Below are positions 21,424 to 33,518 of a stretch of DNA of 64,000 bases, in pieces (the stretch's first letter is position 1; each line of letters begins with the position of its first letter). The position numbers were made by a program, and so were the translations under genes. Source of the DNA: Closterium sp. NIES-65 (Eukaryota > Streptophyta > Zygnematophyceae > Desmidiales > Closteriaceae); contig CANXME010002159.1 in assembly GCA_948144175.1 (NCBI GenBank), forward strand, positions 1-64,000, written 5' to 3'. The notes beneath the pieces are model-generated. The model had not been told where the DNA came from. It worked only from the letters and a program-made list of their open reading frames with translations, and did not search any database.

Positions 21424-22370
21424 GTGTCTCTCCTGCAGCTCCGCCTTCACTAGGGCCAGTGCCTTAGTGTCAGTAGTAGCAAAAACCAAGTCGTCAACGT
21501 ACACGAGGATGTAGAGCGGCGGCAGAGAAGTGTCGGTGCGTAGAAATAGCAACGGGTCAGCAAACGAAGGAGCAAGCCCAAGAGCCGCAAGTGTCGTCCT
21601 CTGTGTGTCGTGCCACTCGCGGGGCGCCTGACGCAGGCCGTACACTGGTCGTCCGTAGGCTCTATTGGGTACCCTCAGGAAACGACCCAGTCAAGCCCTG
21701 TAGACGGCGCAACCAGATGGCCTCGTGAAGGCTACCCTGTAAGAAAGCTGACGAGAAGTCGAGGGAGTGCAGCTCGTAGTCATGCTGAGCTGCAACGTGT
21801 AGCAACACCCAAAGAGTGGTCATCTTCGGGGTGGGGGAGAAGGTCTGAAAGAAGTCGACCCCCTCACGCTGACTGAAGCCTCGAGCAACATAACGTGCCT
21901 TGAAGGCACGCGGAGAACCCGGCGGTCGCTTCTCTCTGAAAATCCACATGTTACTGACGATGTTCGCCCCAAGTGGGGGAACCTCGTTGACGTAGGTGCT
22001 TGTGGACTTTCAGGAAGCCACTAAGAGGAGTACTCACCCAAATCGCCTCCGTGTAGGAGCGCGGGGTGGGGATGTCAAGTGCATTTGGGTCTCCCTCAGG
22101 GGCAAGCAGCATGGTCGCGTGATAGGGTGAAGCGGCAGCAAGGCACTCCAACTCCTCTTGTCCGTCCTCAAGAACGTCATAGCCAAGGGCAGTACAGCCA
22201 AGAGCAGTCTCGCCCCCGACGGACGGAGGACAGGCAGGGACAGGGTCAGAGACTAGACTCGCAAGGTAGTCTAGGCGGTACAAAGCAGGAAAGTCAACGA
22301 GCTTAGCTACTAGGGCGGACGCAGCAGGAGATGAGAACGTAGGGTCCGCACAACCGTAACAAGAAGGCAA
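21424..22370 (-). pseudogene. F: reverse transcriptase, truncated
   Basis: Minus-strand fragments of copia RT: EGDPNALDIPTPRSYTEAIW (22370-21951), MWIFREKRPPGSPRAFKARYVARGFSQREGVDFFQTFSPTPKMTTL (21949-21662) and YGLRQAPREWHDT with YVDDLVFATTDT (21645-21424). YVDD is intact. Frame breaks occur near 21950 and 21660, and the homology stops at LQERHT, well before RNase H. Within the 5' part, the segment expected around the SSQWQSAMDAEMAS motif is mostly missing. Confidence 0.82.
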
Positions 22371-23586
22371 GTAACAGTCGGACTGGACGCACGAGCAAGG
22401 TCAGACGGGGGGTCAGCAACGTCAGGCAACGAGGACGCAGGAGGTAACGGTAGGACAACACGCTGAGGAACAGAGGAAGGACAGAGTGTCATATCGTGAG
22501 TGCCGGGGACAGCCAGAGCACGCGGACGACGAACACGAGGAACACGAGCACGTACAGCAGCTCTAGGCACAGGCTCAAGGTTAAAGCTAGACTCAGGCTC
22601 TCGACGCTCAGGGGTGGAAGCACGAGTCTCAGGCTCTCGACGCTCAGTCAGGGACTCCGACACCGCAGTGTAAGGAGCAGGCAGTGGGGAGTGTGGTAGC
22701 AGTGGCGGCTGTGACTGGTCCGCCGCTGGACACAGCAACGGAAGAGTAGTACCTGCCACAAGGAAACCAGTAGCACCTGGCTGAAGACTGAGAAGGTGGC
22801 GAAGGGCACTAGTAGCTCCACCAGGATCTCCAGCACCTCCAGCACCTCCAGCACCAGAAGCACCAGCAGCTCCAGTACCCCTAGCACCTCCAGTACCAGC
22901 AGCACCTTCAGCACCTCCAGCACCAACAGCTCCACGGCCTCCAGCACCAGCAGCACCTCCAGGACCTCTAGCACCTCCTGCACCAGCAGCACCAGCAGCT
23001 CCAGTACCCCTAGCAACTCCAGCACCTTCAGCACCGACACCTCCACGACCTCCAGCACCAGTAGCACCTCCAGTACCTCCAGCACCAGTAGCTCCAAGTC
23101 CTCCGGTAGGAGCTCCGACGACACCAACACCAAAAGGACTCGCAGCACCCCCAGAGTCAGCACCCAAACTCGCAGCACCCCCAGAGTCAGAACTCTCAGT
23201 CTCTGCAATCTCAGGCTCAGTACCTTCAGTCCCAGCACTCTCAGGCTCAGTACCCTCACTCTCAGCACCATCAGGCTCTGTACCCTCAGTCCCAGCACCC
23301 TCAGGCTTGGTACCCTCAGTCCGAGCACCCCCAGGCTCAGTACCCTCAGTCTACGCTTCAGTGTCCGTAGCAGCAGGCTGCGGAGGCAGAGAAGACGGCC
23401 GTGGCGGAAAACCTGGGGGGGTCTCCAAGCGAGGAGTGCGGCGAGTGGTCGCCGTGTCGTCGGCGACGGCGTCACCCCCCTCAGGTGAGTTAGAGGAGTC
23501 AGAAGAGATCTCAACTGGCTCATCCACGGGGGGTGGGTCTACCTGAGACACACCTGAGGGAGCAGGACCCTGAGGGGGAAGGGGGT
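22371..23586 (-). pseudogene. F: Gly/Ala repeat linker between IN and RT
   Basis: In the minus-strand coding frames this encodes (GAGGxxGA)n, then a stretch of GTEP/GAGTEGTEP-like repeats (about 23350-23180), preceded by PPVDPLPPQGPAPSGVSQVD (about 23600-23520). It is the clade's low-complexity linker. The DNA is a 9-30-bp repeat (AGCACCTCCAGCACC-like, 22815-23100; CTCAGCACC-like, 23150-23350). The Ser/Thr-rich frames on the plus strand are shadows of it. Confidence 0.7.
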
Positions 23587-25233
23587 CTACCGGGGGGGGA
23601 CTGGTACCAGGAAGAGAGGTGCGAGGGGGACCGGGTGGGACGCGTGCGGGTGAAGTCGATAGTAACAGACCGACTCGTCGAAGGTGACGTCCTGAGAGGA
23701 CAGAACACGACGCGAGGCAAGGTGGTATAACTGCCACGGTGGAGCGTTGGTGGGGAAGCCCAGGAAGACACAGCGGAGAGTGCGAGAGGAGAGCTTCCTC
23801 GCTTTGGTATCGCGAACAAGGGAGAGCGCGCCCCAGACCAGAAACGACGACGCATCACCAGGCTGTCCTGTCCGACGAAGTGTGGGCGAGGTCTCTGGAG
23901 CAGAGACACGGGGCCAGAGGTTGAGCTGATGCGCGGCGTATTGGACCGCAAACGGCCACAAGAAATGGGGAGCAACCGCATGGATCATGGAGGTACGAGC
24001 GACCTCCATGATCAGGCCAATGCGACGCTCAGCAATCCCATTTTGTTGCGGAGAGGCCAGAAGCGTGAATGACTGGGCGATGCCCTCATCCTGGCAGAAC
24101 GTCTCAAGGACGCCAGAGGAGAACTCACCACCCCTGTCAGAGTGCAGACGTAGGACTGGAAAGTCCCGCCGAAACCGCTCGCGCAGCTGGTGACGAGTAG
24201 CACGGATCCAGGGGATCAAGACACCACTGATATCCACCTTGCGCCGCAAGGGGAAGACTGTGGTGTAGCGTGTGTAGTCGTCAACCACCAGGAGGAAGTA
24301 GCGCTCCTGGTCCGTTCCACCGACAGGGGCCGGGCCCCACACGTCCAGGTGGAGAGTCTGCAGAGGAGCAGTGGTCGGAGGAAACTTGGAGGAGTGAGGA
24401 GCGGCGCGCTGCCGCCCCTCAACGCAAGGAAGGCACGGCGGCGCAAGCGAGCGCGGGAGGGGTGGCAGGGTCGCAGGGAGGCCAAAGACCAGGAGCCGGG
24501 AGTGCATACCGCGCAGATGCAGCTGCGACAGGTGGCCAAGACAGTGGTGCCAAAGCTGCGCAGGGTGGGGGAGGAGGCGACACGAGCAGGACGCAGCGAG
24601 CTGACCGGACGCAGCCACCTGACCAGACGCAGCTAGCTGTGCAGACGCTGTGGTGAGTGTGTACAGGTTCGACCCCGGCTGCCGTGTGAACGTAGCCAGG
24701 TGACGGCCTGTCTTGGCGCATGTGCAGATTGCCACACGCTGACCTCCAAGAGTAAATGTGTCAACCCATACATCCTGGAGGATGGCGTTGCTCACCAGGT
24801 TCGTCGAGAACGAGGGGAGGTGGAGACTGGACAGAGAGCCAGAGGGGACAGTTGGGCACGGGAGGACTGTGGAGTGGCGTGCAACCACGAGGCCCCCAGA
24901 GGAGTCCACCAGTGAGACTGGGACTGGTGTAGTGAGTGGGGTGACAGTGGTGCAGTCGCGAAAGAAGCAACGTGACGCACCAGAGTCAAGGGTGAAAGTG
25001 TGCAAGACCTCAGCAGTAGCAGCAGACTCACTAGCACATGGGGCAGTAGCGACACTAGCACCTAGGGCGGCAGCAGACTCACTAGCACCTGAGGGAGCAG
25101 TATCACTACCTGCATCGCATGGCACACACGAGTAACACGCACCCTCAACACTATAATCAGCAACATACATAGCATAGAGAGCAGCATTGATCTTAGCAAA
25201 GTCAAGAGCAAACACATCTACCCCCTTCCCCAT
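23587..25233 (-). pseudogene. F: protease and integrase, long open frame
   Basis: The longest intact stretch of F, 548 codons. It carries the linker VDVFALDFAKINAALYAMYVADYSVEG (matching the YDLDFDAILSAMYAVTGS segment of H), retropepsin HTFTLDSGASRCFF, GAG-pre-integrase (LWHHCLGHLSQ, one His replaced by Cys; CLPCVEGRQRA) and integrase. The catalytic acids are present in LHLDVWGPAPV, LHSDRGGEFSS and QQNGIAERRI. It ends in VTFDESVCYYRLH plus the Pro-rich linker start. The domain is complete, but surrounding frameshifts and stops make the element defective. Confidence 0.85.
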
Positions 25234-26460
25234 CAGCTACAGCCAGTTCGGCACCTGCTGGTCCTCGCTGTTCTCAGTCACCCAGGCATCCTCAAGACGG
25301 CCGAAGCACTTGTACTCAGTGTGCGGCTTCCCGCAGATTGTGCCCTTCAGAAGCCCCGTGCGCCGGACATAAGGGCAGCGACCAGAGCCCCCAGAGCCCC
25401 CACGCTGGAGAACCCACTCACGGAGCTGCTGGTCGGTGGGGTTGTCCGGGAGGCGCGGCAGCTGCTGACCACTCCTGTAGCCACGGGAGGGTCCACGAGC
25501 GTCACCACCCCTGCCAGACCCACCCCGACCTCCTCCGCCTCCCCCGCTACCCCAACTGCCTCCCCCACCACCGCCGCCTCCTCCACCCTATCCTCCTCCT
25601 CCACTGCCGCCACCCACAGAGCCACCCCCAGAGCCTCCACCCCCTCCGCTGCTGCCACTACCACCACCCCTGCCCCCTCTGCCCTTGCTGTTGTTGCACC
25701 TTCCATTGGGAGCAGACGCAGCGCCAACGTCCTCAGCACCAAGAAGGTCGACTGCAGCAGCGGTAGCAACTGAGGGGAGGAGAGGGGAGGGAGTACACCC
25801 TTCAAAGAAGGGGGAGCGGGGGGTGCCACAAGAGGCAGCGACAGCGACAGTGCTCTTCTCAACCTCGAGAAGGGCCTTTTCAAGCGAGTCAAGTGTGAGC
25901 TCAGTGGGGTCCATGGCTAGGAACTGGTTCCTAACAGTGCGAAGGGAGTCAGGGAGGCGACTGATAAGAAAGTACAGGGTGAAGTACTGCAGGGGGGGTT
26001 CTTGGCGAGAAAGGCCGGCTTGAGAGCGGCACGGAAGTGGTCCTCACTAGAGCAGAGGTAGGTAAAGAGGTCAAAGACAGTGCGGAACTCAACTAGATTG
26101 GGATGAAGCATGAGACGGCAGCATGAGACGGCCTACAGCAGCAGTAGCTGGGGAGGAGTAGCAAGAAACTACAGCGTCATAGAGATCCTTGGCCGTTTTC
26201 TGCCAGCTAAAGTGCGCGCGCTCAGTGACGGGCAGGTGGTTGCAGACAGCAAGGCGGGCAGCTGCATCACGCATGAGCCACTTAGACAGATCCTCTACAG
26301 CGTCGGCAGCAAGGGCTGGGAGCTTTTCCTTAGTGTGTAAAGACAAGGAAAGACCATCCTTAGACTCGCTCTGCAGGAACAGCTGGAGATCGTCGAGCCA
26401 GGCATAAAAGGTAATAGTGCGGCCCTCAGCATCGAACGTAAGAACTGACAGGTTAGCCAT
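25234..26460 (-). pseudogene. F: gag with frameshifts
   Basis: Gag starts at ATG 26460 (MANLSVLTFDAEGRTITFYAW, equal to MATPNVLTFDAEGRAIDFAVW of H) and runs to about 26110. It continues in other frames through 26111-25917 (LFTYLCSSEDHFRAALKPAFLAKNPP) and 25914-25588 (LEKALLEVEKSTVAVAASCGTPRSPFFEGCTPSPLLPSVA). It then enters a Gly-rich tract and the Cys/His segment CPYVRRTGLLKGTIC-GKPHTEYKC-FGRLEDAW (about 25380-25290). A TAG shortly after, following VPNWL (about 25240), ends that frame. Confidence 0.8.
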
Positions 26461-27099
26461 AGCAGCAGTAGTAGTGGCAGCAGTAGCAGCTGTAGCAAGT
26501 GCAGTAGTAGCAGCAACAGCAGTAGCACTAGCTGTAGTAGCAGTAGTTGCAGTAGCAGTGGGAGCAGTAGCAGCTGTAGCAAGTGCAGTAGTAGCAGCAC
26601 CAGCAGTATCATTAGCTGTAGCAGCTGTAGGTGAAGTAGCACTAGCAATGACAGCTCGGGCTGGGCGGCACGGCTCGGACACAGTGGCAGAGCAGCAGCG
26701 GCACGTAGCAGAAGCAGCAGGTGCACAGTAGCAGTAGGCGCGTGCGGGCTGTGAGCTAGCAAACCAAGGGCACGCAACAAGTGAGCACGGAGCAGCTCAA
26801 AAAAAGGGCCCGCAGCAGGTGCATGCTAGGGGTTGGCGGGCAACGTGAGTGGCGCGCGCAGCAGCAGGAACGAGGGGGGACCGGGCGTAGGGGCTAATGG
26901 GCCGTGCGAGTGGCACACGGGGCAGCTAGGGCGCGGTCAAGGGGGGTCGCACTTGACTAGGCTGAACAATCACGCCTAGGGCAGAAAAAAACCGTCTCGC
27001 CTACAGCGCGTTTTCGCATTTCGTGTTTCTCCTAGGGGCGTGACTTGGGCAGCAGATCAAAATAATAGTGGTGGGCCTGTTGAAAAATTCGGTCCTAAG
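26461..27099 (-). other. F: 5' leader, inner part, with Ala-codon repeat
   Basis: Leader of F between gag and the G insertion. The part next to gag (26461-26650) is a CAG/GTA-rich microsatellite (GCAGTAGTAGTGGCAGCA-like) that happens to read as poly-Ala/Thr in the gag frame. The rest is GC-rich unique sequence with a GTGGTGGGCC box near 27068, also found in the leaders of G, H and I (GGGCCCACC on the coding strand). Ends with CTAAG (27095-27099), the TSD of G. Confidence 0.6.
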
Positions 27100-27231
27100 T
27101 GACGAGAAGTGAGAATGGAATGAATGAACTATGAATCACTTGGGTACAAGTACTAACCCTAATTGGGTTGTACCCCTTATGGGCTACCCCACTACAGCCT
27201 ACACAAATGTATAAGCTATAATGTTCTGACA
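27100..27231 (-). repeat. 3' LTR of element G
   Basis: 132 bp; minus strand starts TGTCAGAACATTATAGC and ends CACTTCTCGTCA. It is followed on the inside by CCCCCATAGGC (27234-27244), whose minus strand GCCTATGGGGGTG is the polypurine tract, the same as in H and I. A 200-bp 3' untranslated stretch (27232-27431) separates it from the pol stop. Confidence 0.93.
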
Positions 27232-27431
27232 CACCCCCATAGGCAAAGTGGGGGAGAACAAGTGGTCACAAGACCAGTCAAGCAAAGCAAAGCAAGCTCA
27301 GGGTGGATCACAAAGTCACCACACAGTCCAAGCACAAGAGTAAGGCCACAAGGCCAGTTCACATGCAAGGTCATATATATAAAGGTGAAACAAGCAAGGG
27401 CATGTATAGAAAGAAGACAGTACAAACAAGA

Positions 27432-29192
27432 TCAAGAAGTGAGCAAGTGACGCCAGGTAGGCACAAGACCTAGCACAGTACAGAAGCGCTGATGATCACA
27501 AGGCGGAAGGGCCTTGGTGAAGATATCAGCATTGTTGGCCTCAGAGGCCACGTAGGTGAGGCGGAGCTGACCACGCTGCTGCAGCTCACGAGACAAGAAG
27601 TATCGGAGAGCAATGTGCTTCGTTCTGTGCTCTAGTCTGTGCTCCCGACACAAGGCCAACATGGCCTTGTTGTCTACGTACAGAACTGGAGGAGAACGAG
27701 GCGGCTCTCCTAGGTCAGTCAGCAGGTAGGTGAGCCAGCGTAGCTCCTGTGCAGCCATGGCCCCTGCGTAGATCTCAGCCTCACAGCTAGAGCCGAGAAC
27801 AGGAACGAGCGAATAGCCCGCCACGAAACAGAGCCGGAGCCAAGGCTGAAGGTGTAACCCTGTGACGACCGCTGCGTAGCCTGGTCGTCAGCCCAAGAAG
27901 CGTCAGGGTGACCTGTGAGGACTACTTGACGTCGCCCTCCAAGCACTAGCCCCATGCCCGACGCACTGCACACGTAGCGCAACACCCTCTTCTCTGCAGC
28001 CATGTGCTCTGGTCGGTGTCTCCCAGGAGCAACATAGCGTGCCAAGATACTAAGAGGGTATGCAAGGTCAGATCGTGTGCAGGTCATCAGGTACATGAGG
28101 CAGCCAACAAGCTCTGGGTACGGGCCACTCGGCTCTACAGACTCATCTGAAGGCAGAGCTGAGAGTGAGTGGCGAGTGGACAGAGGAGTGGCTGAGGTGA
28201 GGAGTACGTAAAGTTGAAGCACTGAAGGACCTGCTGCACCATGTGTGACTGAGTCAGGGTAATGGTGCGGCGTGCTCTGTCCCGGGTGATCTGCAAGCCA
28301 AGGTAGCTGCGCAGTTCACCCAGGTCCGTGCACGTGTGTCTCTTCTGCAGCTCGGACTTCACGTGGGCGAGTCCAGCAATGTCAGCAGTGGCAAAGACCA
28401 GGTCGTCGACGTACACGAGGATGTAGAACGGCGGCAAAGAGGTGTCGGTGCGTAGAAACAGCGACGGGTCGGCTGTAGAAGGAGCAAACCCAAGAGCCGC
28501 AAGTGTAGTCCTCAGTGTGTCGTGCCACTCACGGTGCGCCTGGCGGAGACCGAAGACTGGCCGCCGGAGGCTCCACTGGGTGCCAGGAGGAAACGACCAA
28601 GTGAAGACAGGAGGGCGGCGCAGCCAGATCTCCTCGTGCAGGCTGCCCTGCAGGAAAGCAGTGCTGAAGTCAAGAGAGTGAAGCTCGTAGTCGCGCTGAG
28701 CGGCTATGTGCAGCAGCACCCGAAGAGTGGTCATCTTCGGGGTGGGAGAGAAGGTCTGAAAGTAGTCAACTCCCTGCCGCTGACTGAAGCCTCGAGCCAC
28801 GTAACGCGCCTTGAAGACAGGCGAAGAGCCTGGCGGCCGCTTCACCTTGAAGATCCACATCCCACTGACGATTTTTGCCCTAGGTGGGGGAACCTCGTCA
28901 ACGTAGGTGCCTGTGGACTTCCAGGAAGCCATCTCTGCATCCATGGCCGACTTCCACTGAGAGGAGTAGGAACCCTTGATCGCCTCAGCGTACGATCGAG
29001 GAGTCGGGATGTCTGGTGCATCCGGGTCTCCCTCAGGGGCAATCAGCGTGGACACGAGATGAGGCAAAGCAGCCGCAAAGCACTGGAACTCCTTGTGCTT
29101 GTCCTCAAGGACGTCCGTGCTAAGAGCACACTCACCCCCGACGGACGGAGGACAGACAGACTCAGACTCCGCAACAAGACTGGCAGCGTAGT
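27432..29192 (-). pseudogene. G: reverse transcriptase and RNase H
   Basis: RT is largely intact in one frame that begins in the linker (29613) and runs to 28135: MDAEMASWKSTGTYVDEVPPP, WIFKVKRPPGSSPVFKARYVARGFSQ, QWSLRRPVFGLRQAHREWHD (YGLRQAPREW altered at two sites) and ILVYVDDLVFATAD. A frameshift near 28200 leads to LSALPSDESVEPSGPYPELVGCLMYLM and TGHPDASWADDQATQRSSQGYTFSLGS (28222-27719). A second shift near 27820 leads to the last segment, VLGSSCEAEIYAGAM, LYVDNKAMLAL and KHIALRYFLSRELQQRGQL, with the stop at 27432. Confidence 0.85.
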
Positions 29193-30574
29193 CTAGGCGA
29201 CAGCGAGCAGCGAAGTCGACAAGCTTAGCAACGAGAGCAAACGCAGCAGCAGACTCAAAGGAAGGGTCAGTGACGACAGTAGCAAGAAGGCGCGTGACCG
29301 AAGGACTAGCAGCACAATGGGAGTCAGACTCCGGGTCAGCAAGAGAAGGAAGAGAGGACTCTGGAGGAGACGGCAACGGGACACGCAGAGGAGCAGTGGA
29401 AGGACGCAGTGCCATCTGGTGTGTGCCGGGGACCGCAGGAGGACGCGGACGCGGAGTACGATCACTAGTGCGAGCAGCACGAACAGGTGACGCGGGACGA
29501 GACGCAGGCTCACGACGCTCACCAAGACCTCCAGTAGGACCAGTGTAGGGAGAAGGAGCAGGTTGAGGGGAGGCGGGCGGTAACTGTGACCGCGACTGGC
29601 AAGCGGTGGACACTCTAGGGGAGGAGCAGGACCATTAGAGGGCGGGAGACCAAGAACCTGCTCCAGGAGCGGAACGAAGTACGGCCTCGGCCGCGCAGCG
29701 CCTCTAGAACCAGCAAGTACGGCACCAGTACCCCCAGCGGCAGCACCAGCGCCAGCAGAACCTCCAGTTTTAACAGCGCCAACTCCAGTACCCTCAGAAG
29801 CACAAGCGCCAGCAGCACCGCCAGCGCCAACACCCTCAGTAGCTCCAGCTCCAGCAGCACCAGCTCCGGTAGGACCGTCAGCACTAGTAGAAACACCAGC
29901 GCCAACACCCCCAGCAGCTCCAGCTCCAGCAGCACCAACTCTAGTATGACCGTCAGCACCAGCTGCCTCAGCAGCACCCCCAGACGCACCAGCACCAGTA
30001 GAAACACCAGCGTCAACACCCTCAGTAGCTCCAGCTCCAGCAGCACCAACTCCAGTAGGACCGTCAGCACCAGCTGCCTCAGCAGCACCCCCAAACGCAC
30101 CAGCACCAGTAGAAACACCAGCGCCAACACCCCCAGCAGCTCCAGTTCCAGCAGCACCAACTCCAGTAGGACCGTCAGCACCAGCTGCCTCAGCAGCACC
30201 CCTAGACGGACCAGCACCAGTAGAAACACCAGCGCCAACACCCCTAGACTCAGCAGCACGTCTCCAGCGGCGGGCCAACCACACGCGCAGCTCCTGTGGA
30301 GAGAGCGGCTCCCGCCTCGACAAAGTAACGCCGGCGGCCACACGAGCAGACCCAGCACCCCCACGCTCCGCACCCCCAGACTCAGCACCCCCAGGCTCTG
30401 CACCTCCAGTCTCAGCACCCCCAGACTCAGCACCCCCAGACCCGGCACCCGCAGACCCGGCACCCGCAGGCTCAGCACCTCTAGCAGCACAAGAGTCTAC
30501 AGCTACCTCGACAGGCTCGACTGCGTCTACCTGGGACACACCTGAAGGGGCAGGACCCTGAGGAGGGAGGGGGT
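29193..30574 (-). pseudogene. G: Gly/Ala repeat linker
   Basis: Open in one minus-strand frame from 30692 to 29193. The order is PPLFLAPGATQVDPLPPQGPAP, (GGAEx)n repeats (about 30470-30350), SPQELRVWLARRWRRAAESRG (the second LREW-type motif) and three to four long copies of a ~100-bp repeat reading GVGAGVSTGAGASGGAAEAAGADGPT-like (about 30240-29860). The frame then runs out of register with the downstream RT. It is the clade's low-complexity spacer, expanded here by a unit not seen in H or I. Confidence 0.75.
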
Positions 30575-32411
30575 CTACCTGAGTAGCACCTGGCGCAAGG
30601 AAGAGCGGCGGCGAGGGGAGGGGCACCAACTCGTCAAAGGTGACGTCCTGGGAGGACAGAATACGGCGCGGGTGGGGTGGTAAAACTGCCACCCAGGCGC
30701 GTCAGGAGGGAAGCCAAGGAATACGCAAGGAACAGCACGGGGGGACAGCTTGTCCGCAGACAAGTCGCGGACAAACGCCTGAGATCCCCAGACCCGAAAC
30801 GCAGATGCATCGCCAACCTTCCCCGTCCACCGCAAGGTGGGGGAGGTCTCTAGCAAGTAGACCTGGGGCTGAAGGTTGAGCTGATGCGCTGCGTACTGAA
30901 CCACAAACGGCCACATGTATGCATCATGGGCGTACGCGCGACGTCCATGACCATGCCAATGCGGCGCTCAGCAATCCCATTTTGCTGTGGAGAGGCCGGA
31001 AGCGTGAAGGTCTGGCGGATGCCCTGTGCCCGACAGAAGGCTCCCAGACAGGCAGAGGAAAACTCCCCTCCTCTGTCCGAGTGCAGATGCAAAATAGGAA
31101 AGTCCGAGCCAAAACTCTCTCTCAGCTGGAGACGAGCTGCGCGGATCCAGTTGATCAACACCTCAGTGACGTCACCCTTGTTGCGCAAGGGGAAGACTGT
31201 GGTGTAACGCGAGTAGTCATCAACGACCAGCAGAAAGTACCGCTCTCTCCCCTGCCCACTGACGCGGGCTGGGCCCCACACGTCCATGTGTAGAGTCTGC
31301 AGCGGAGCCTCTATCGGAGGAAACTCGGAGGAGTGAGGGGCGGCGCGTTGTCGCCCCTCGACGCAGGGGACGCAGGTAGGGCCAGGCCCCGGAGGAAGGG
31401 GAGGGAGAGACCGAGGAAGACCAGAGACAAAGACACGGGAGGCCATGCCTTGGAGACGAGGCAAGGAGGGGTGACCAAGGCGGTGGTGCCAAAGGAGAGT
31501 CTGGTGGGACAGCAGATGAAACGAGCTGGGGGCAGACTCAGGACCAGACCTGGACGCCGCAGCAAACACCTGACTCGATGCAGCTACCTGGGCAGACTCG
31601 GCAGTAGGAGGAGACTCAGCAGTAAGGGTGTACAGGCTCGACCCTGGCCGACGGGTGAACGTGGCCAAGTGTCGGCGTGTCAGAGCACACCTGCAGTGGG
31701 TCACTCGTTGACTCGCAGGAGTGAACTGGTCAACCCCTCGATCCTGTAGGTCCGCTCCACTCACCAAGTTCGTAGAGAACGAGGGGAGGTAGAGACCAGA
31801 CAGGGTGCCAGAGGGGGCTGCAGGGCACGGAAGGACAGTGGAGAAGCTAGCAAGGACAGGACCCCGAGAGGGGTCTGCTAGGGAGACTGCAACCGGCCGA
31901 CTAAGCGGCGTAAGAGTGGTGCGGTCTCGAAAGAAGGAGCGGGACGCACCCGAGTCCAGGGTGAAGGTGTGGAAGGCCTGAGCCGACGTAGTACCTGAGA
32001 GAGCAGACTCACCAGCACCTGGGGCGGCAGACGCACTGGCACCTAGAGCAGCAGTCTCACCAACACCTAGCGCAGCAGCCTAAATGCTCGGGTCAGGCGG
32101 TACACACAGGTAACAGGCAACCTCAACACTATCAGCAAAAGCATACATGGCAGCAAGAATAGCATCAAAGTCAAGATCAAAGATAGCAACCCCGGCCTTA
32201 GCCAGATCTCCCCAGCGAGGGATCTCTGACGCCTTAGGGAACTGGCAACGCCACGCGTCCGTCAGGCGACCAAAGCAGCGCTGGGTGGAGTGCGGACCCC
32301 CGCACTGCTCACCAGTGCGGTCGCCGGTACGGAGAACATAAGAGCAGGGACCAAAACCCCCACCGCCCTGGCGTGGAGTCTACCACTCACGAAGCTGCTG
32401 AGGGGACAAGG
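30575..32411 (-). pseudogene. G: gag Cys/His segment, protease and integrase
   Basis: Read leftward from about 32390: QQLREW then an in-frame TAG, the Cys/His motif CSYVLRTGDRTGEQC-GGPHSTQRC-FGRLTDAW, LDFDAILAAMYA, another TAG near 32082, protease HTFTLDSGASRSFFRD (about 31970), LWHHRLGHPSLPRLQG, CVPCVEGRQRAAP and the integrase core with LHMDVWGPARV, LHSDRGGEFSS and QQNGIAERRI. The frame breaks after ARTPMMHT near 30920. The C-terminal integrase segment (WPFVVQYAAHQLNLQPQV, WQFYHPTR) is in another frame, 30916-30575. Confidence 0.83.
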
Positions 32412-33518
32412 TCACACCACTCCGCTGCTGCTGCTGGCGCTGACCACCACCGGCGCCACTCCTCGACGCTGAGTCGCGACTCGCTCCACCACCGCCGCCT
32501 CCGCCGCCGTCGCCGCCTCCGCCGCCTCCCCACCTCTGCCTCCTCCACTACCTCCACCGCCTCCGCTACCTCCGCCGCCTCCGCTCCCTCCGCCACCTCC
32601 ACCGCCTCCGCCGCCTCCACTGCTGCCGCCGCCGCCATCACCCCCAGCACCACTCCCACCGCCACCCCCACTCCCTCCACCGCCTCCACCACCACCTCCA
32701 CCGCCCCCTCCACCTCCTCCAGTGCCCTTGCCCCCTTTGCCCTTGCCGGTGCGGCGTCTCCCGCTCGGGGCACACGCAGCGCCGACCGACTCGAAACCAA
32801 CGAGGTCGGCCGCAGCAGCAGAGGCAACAGAGGGCAAGAGGGGGGAGGGGGAACACCCCTCAAAGACGGGGGTGCGAGGGTCACCACAAGAGGCTCCTAC
32901 AGCGAGTATGCTCTTCTCTATTGCTAGGAGGGCCTTCTCGAGGAGGTCAACGGTGAGAGTGGTGGGGCAAACACAGAGGAAGTGGTCCCTCACTACACGG
33001 AGAGAGTCAGGGAGACGGGTGACTATGTAGTAGAGGGTGATGTACATGGGGGGGGGGTTCTTGGCACAGAACTCAGCAGGAAGCGCAGCGCGGTAGCGAG
33101 TGTCACTAGTGCGGAGGTGCGTAATGAGGTCAGCAACAGTGGGAAAGGCAGTAAGGTCAGGGAAGAGGTACGGTAGCATGAGGCGGCTCAATGCAGCAGT
33201 GGAAGGGGAAGAGTAGCGTGCAACTACAGCGTCGTACAAGGTCTGAGCACTCTTGTACTGGCTAAAGTGTGCACGCTCAGTGGTCGGTAAGTGGCGGCGC
33301 ACAGCAAGGCGAGCAGCAGCGTCACGTGTGGCCCACTGTGAGCGAACAGTGGCGTCAACATCAGCAGCAGGGGCAGGGGAGGCACCAGAAGTGAGGTCAA
33401 ACAGGGAGAGGCCGTCTGCCCTATCGCACTGCAGGAAAAGCTGCAGATCATCTACCCAGACCTCAAAGTCCACTGCCCGACCCTCAGCGTCAAAGGTGAG
33501 AACGCTAGGGGAAGCCAT
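32412..33518 (-). pseudogene. G: gag N-terminal part and Gly-rich tract
   Basis: Starts at ATG 33518 (MASPSVLTFDAEGRAVDFEVW) and is open for 368 codons. The gag core is complete (RDAAARLAVRRHLPTTERAH, LYDAVVARYSSPSTAALSRLMLPYLFPD, YRAALPAEFCAKNPPPMYITLYY, SLRVVRDHFLCVCPTTLTVDLLEKALLA). A Lys/Gly-rich basic stretch and a long Gly-Ser tract follow. A frameshift inside that tract diverts the frame (EAAEAATAAEAAVVER...) to a stop at 32412, so the LREW and Cys/His segments fall in another frame. It is about 75-80% identical to the gag of H by eye. Confidence 0.85.

Noticed and set aside
24190..24636. Plus-strand frames opposite the integrase of F, and similar ones opposite G (30919-31293) and I (59110-60027)
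   Set aside because: Shadows of GC-rich integrase coding on the other strand. The real domain motifs are on the minus strand.
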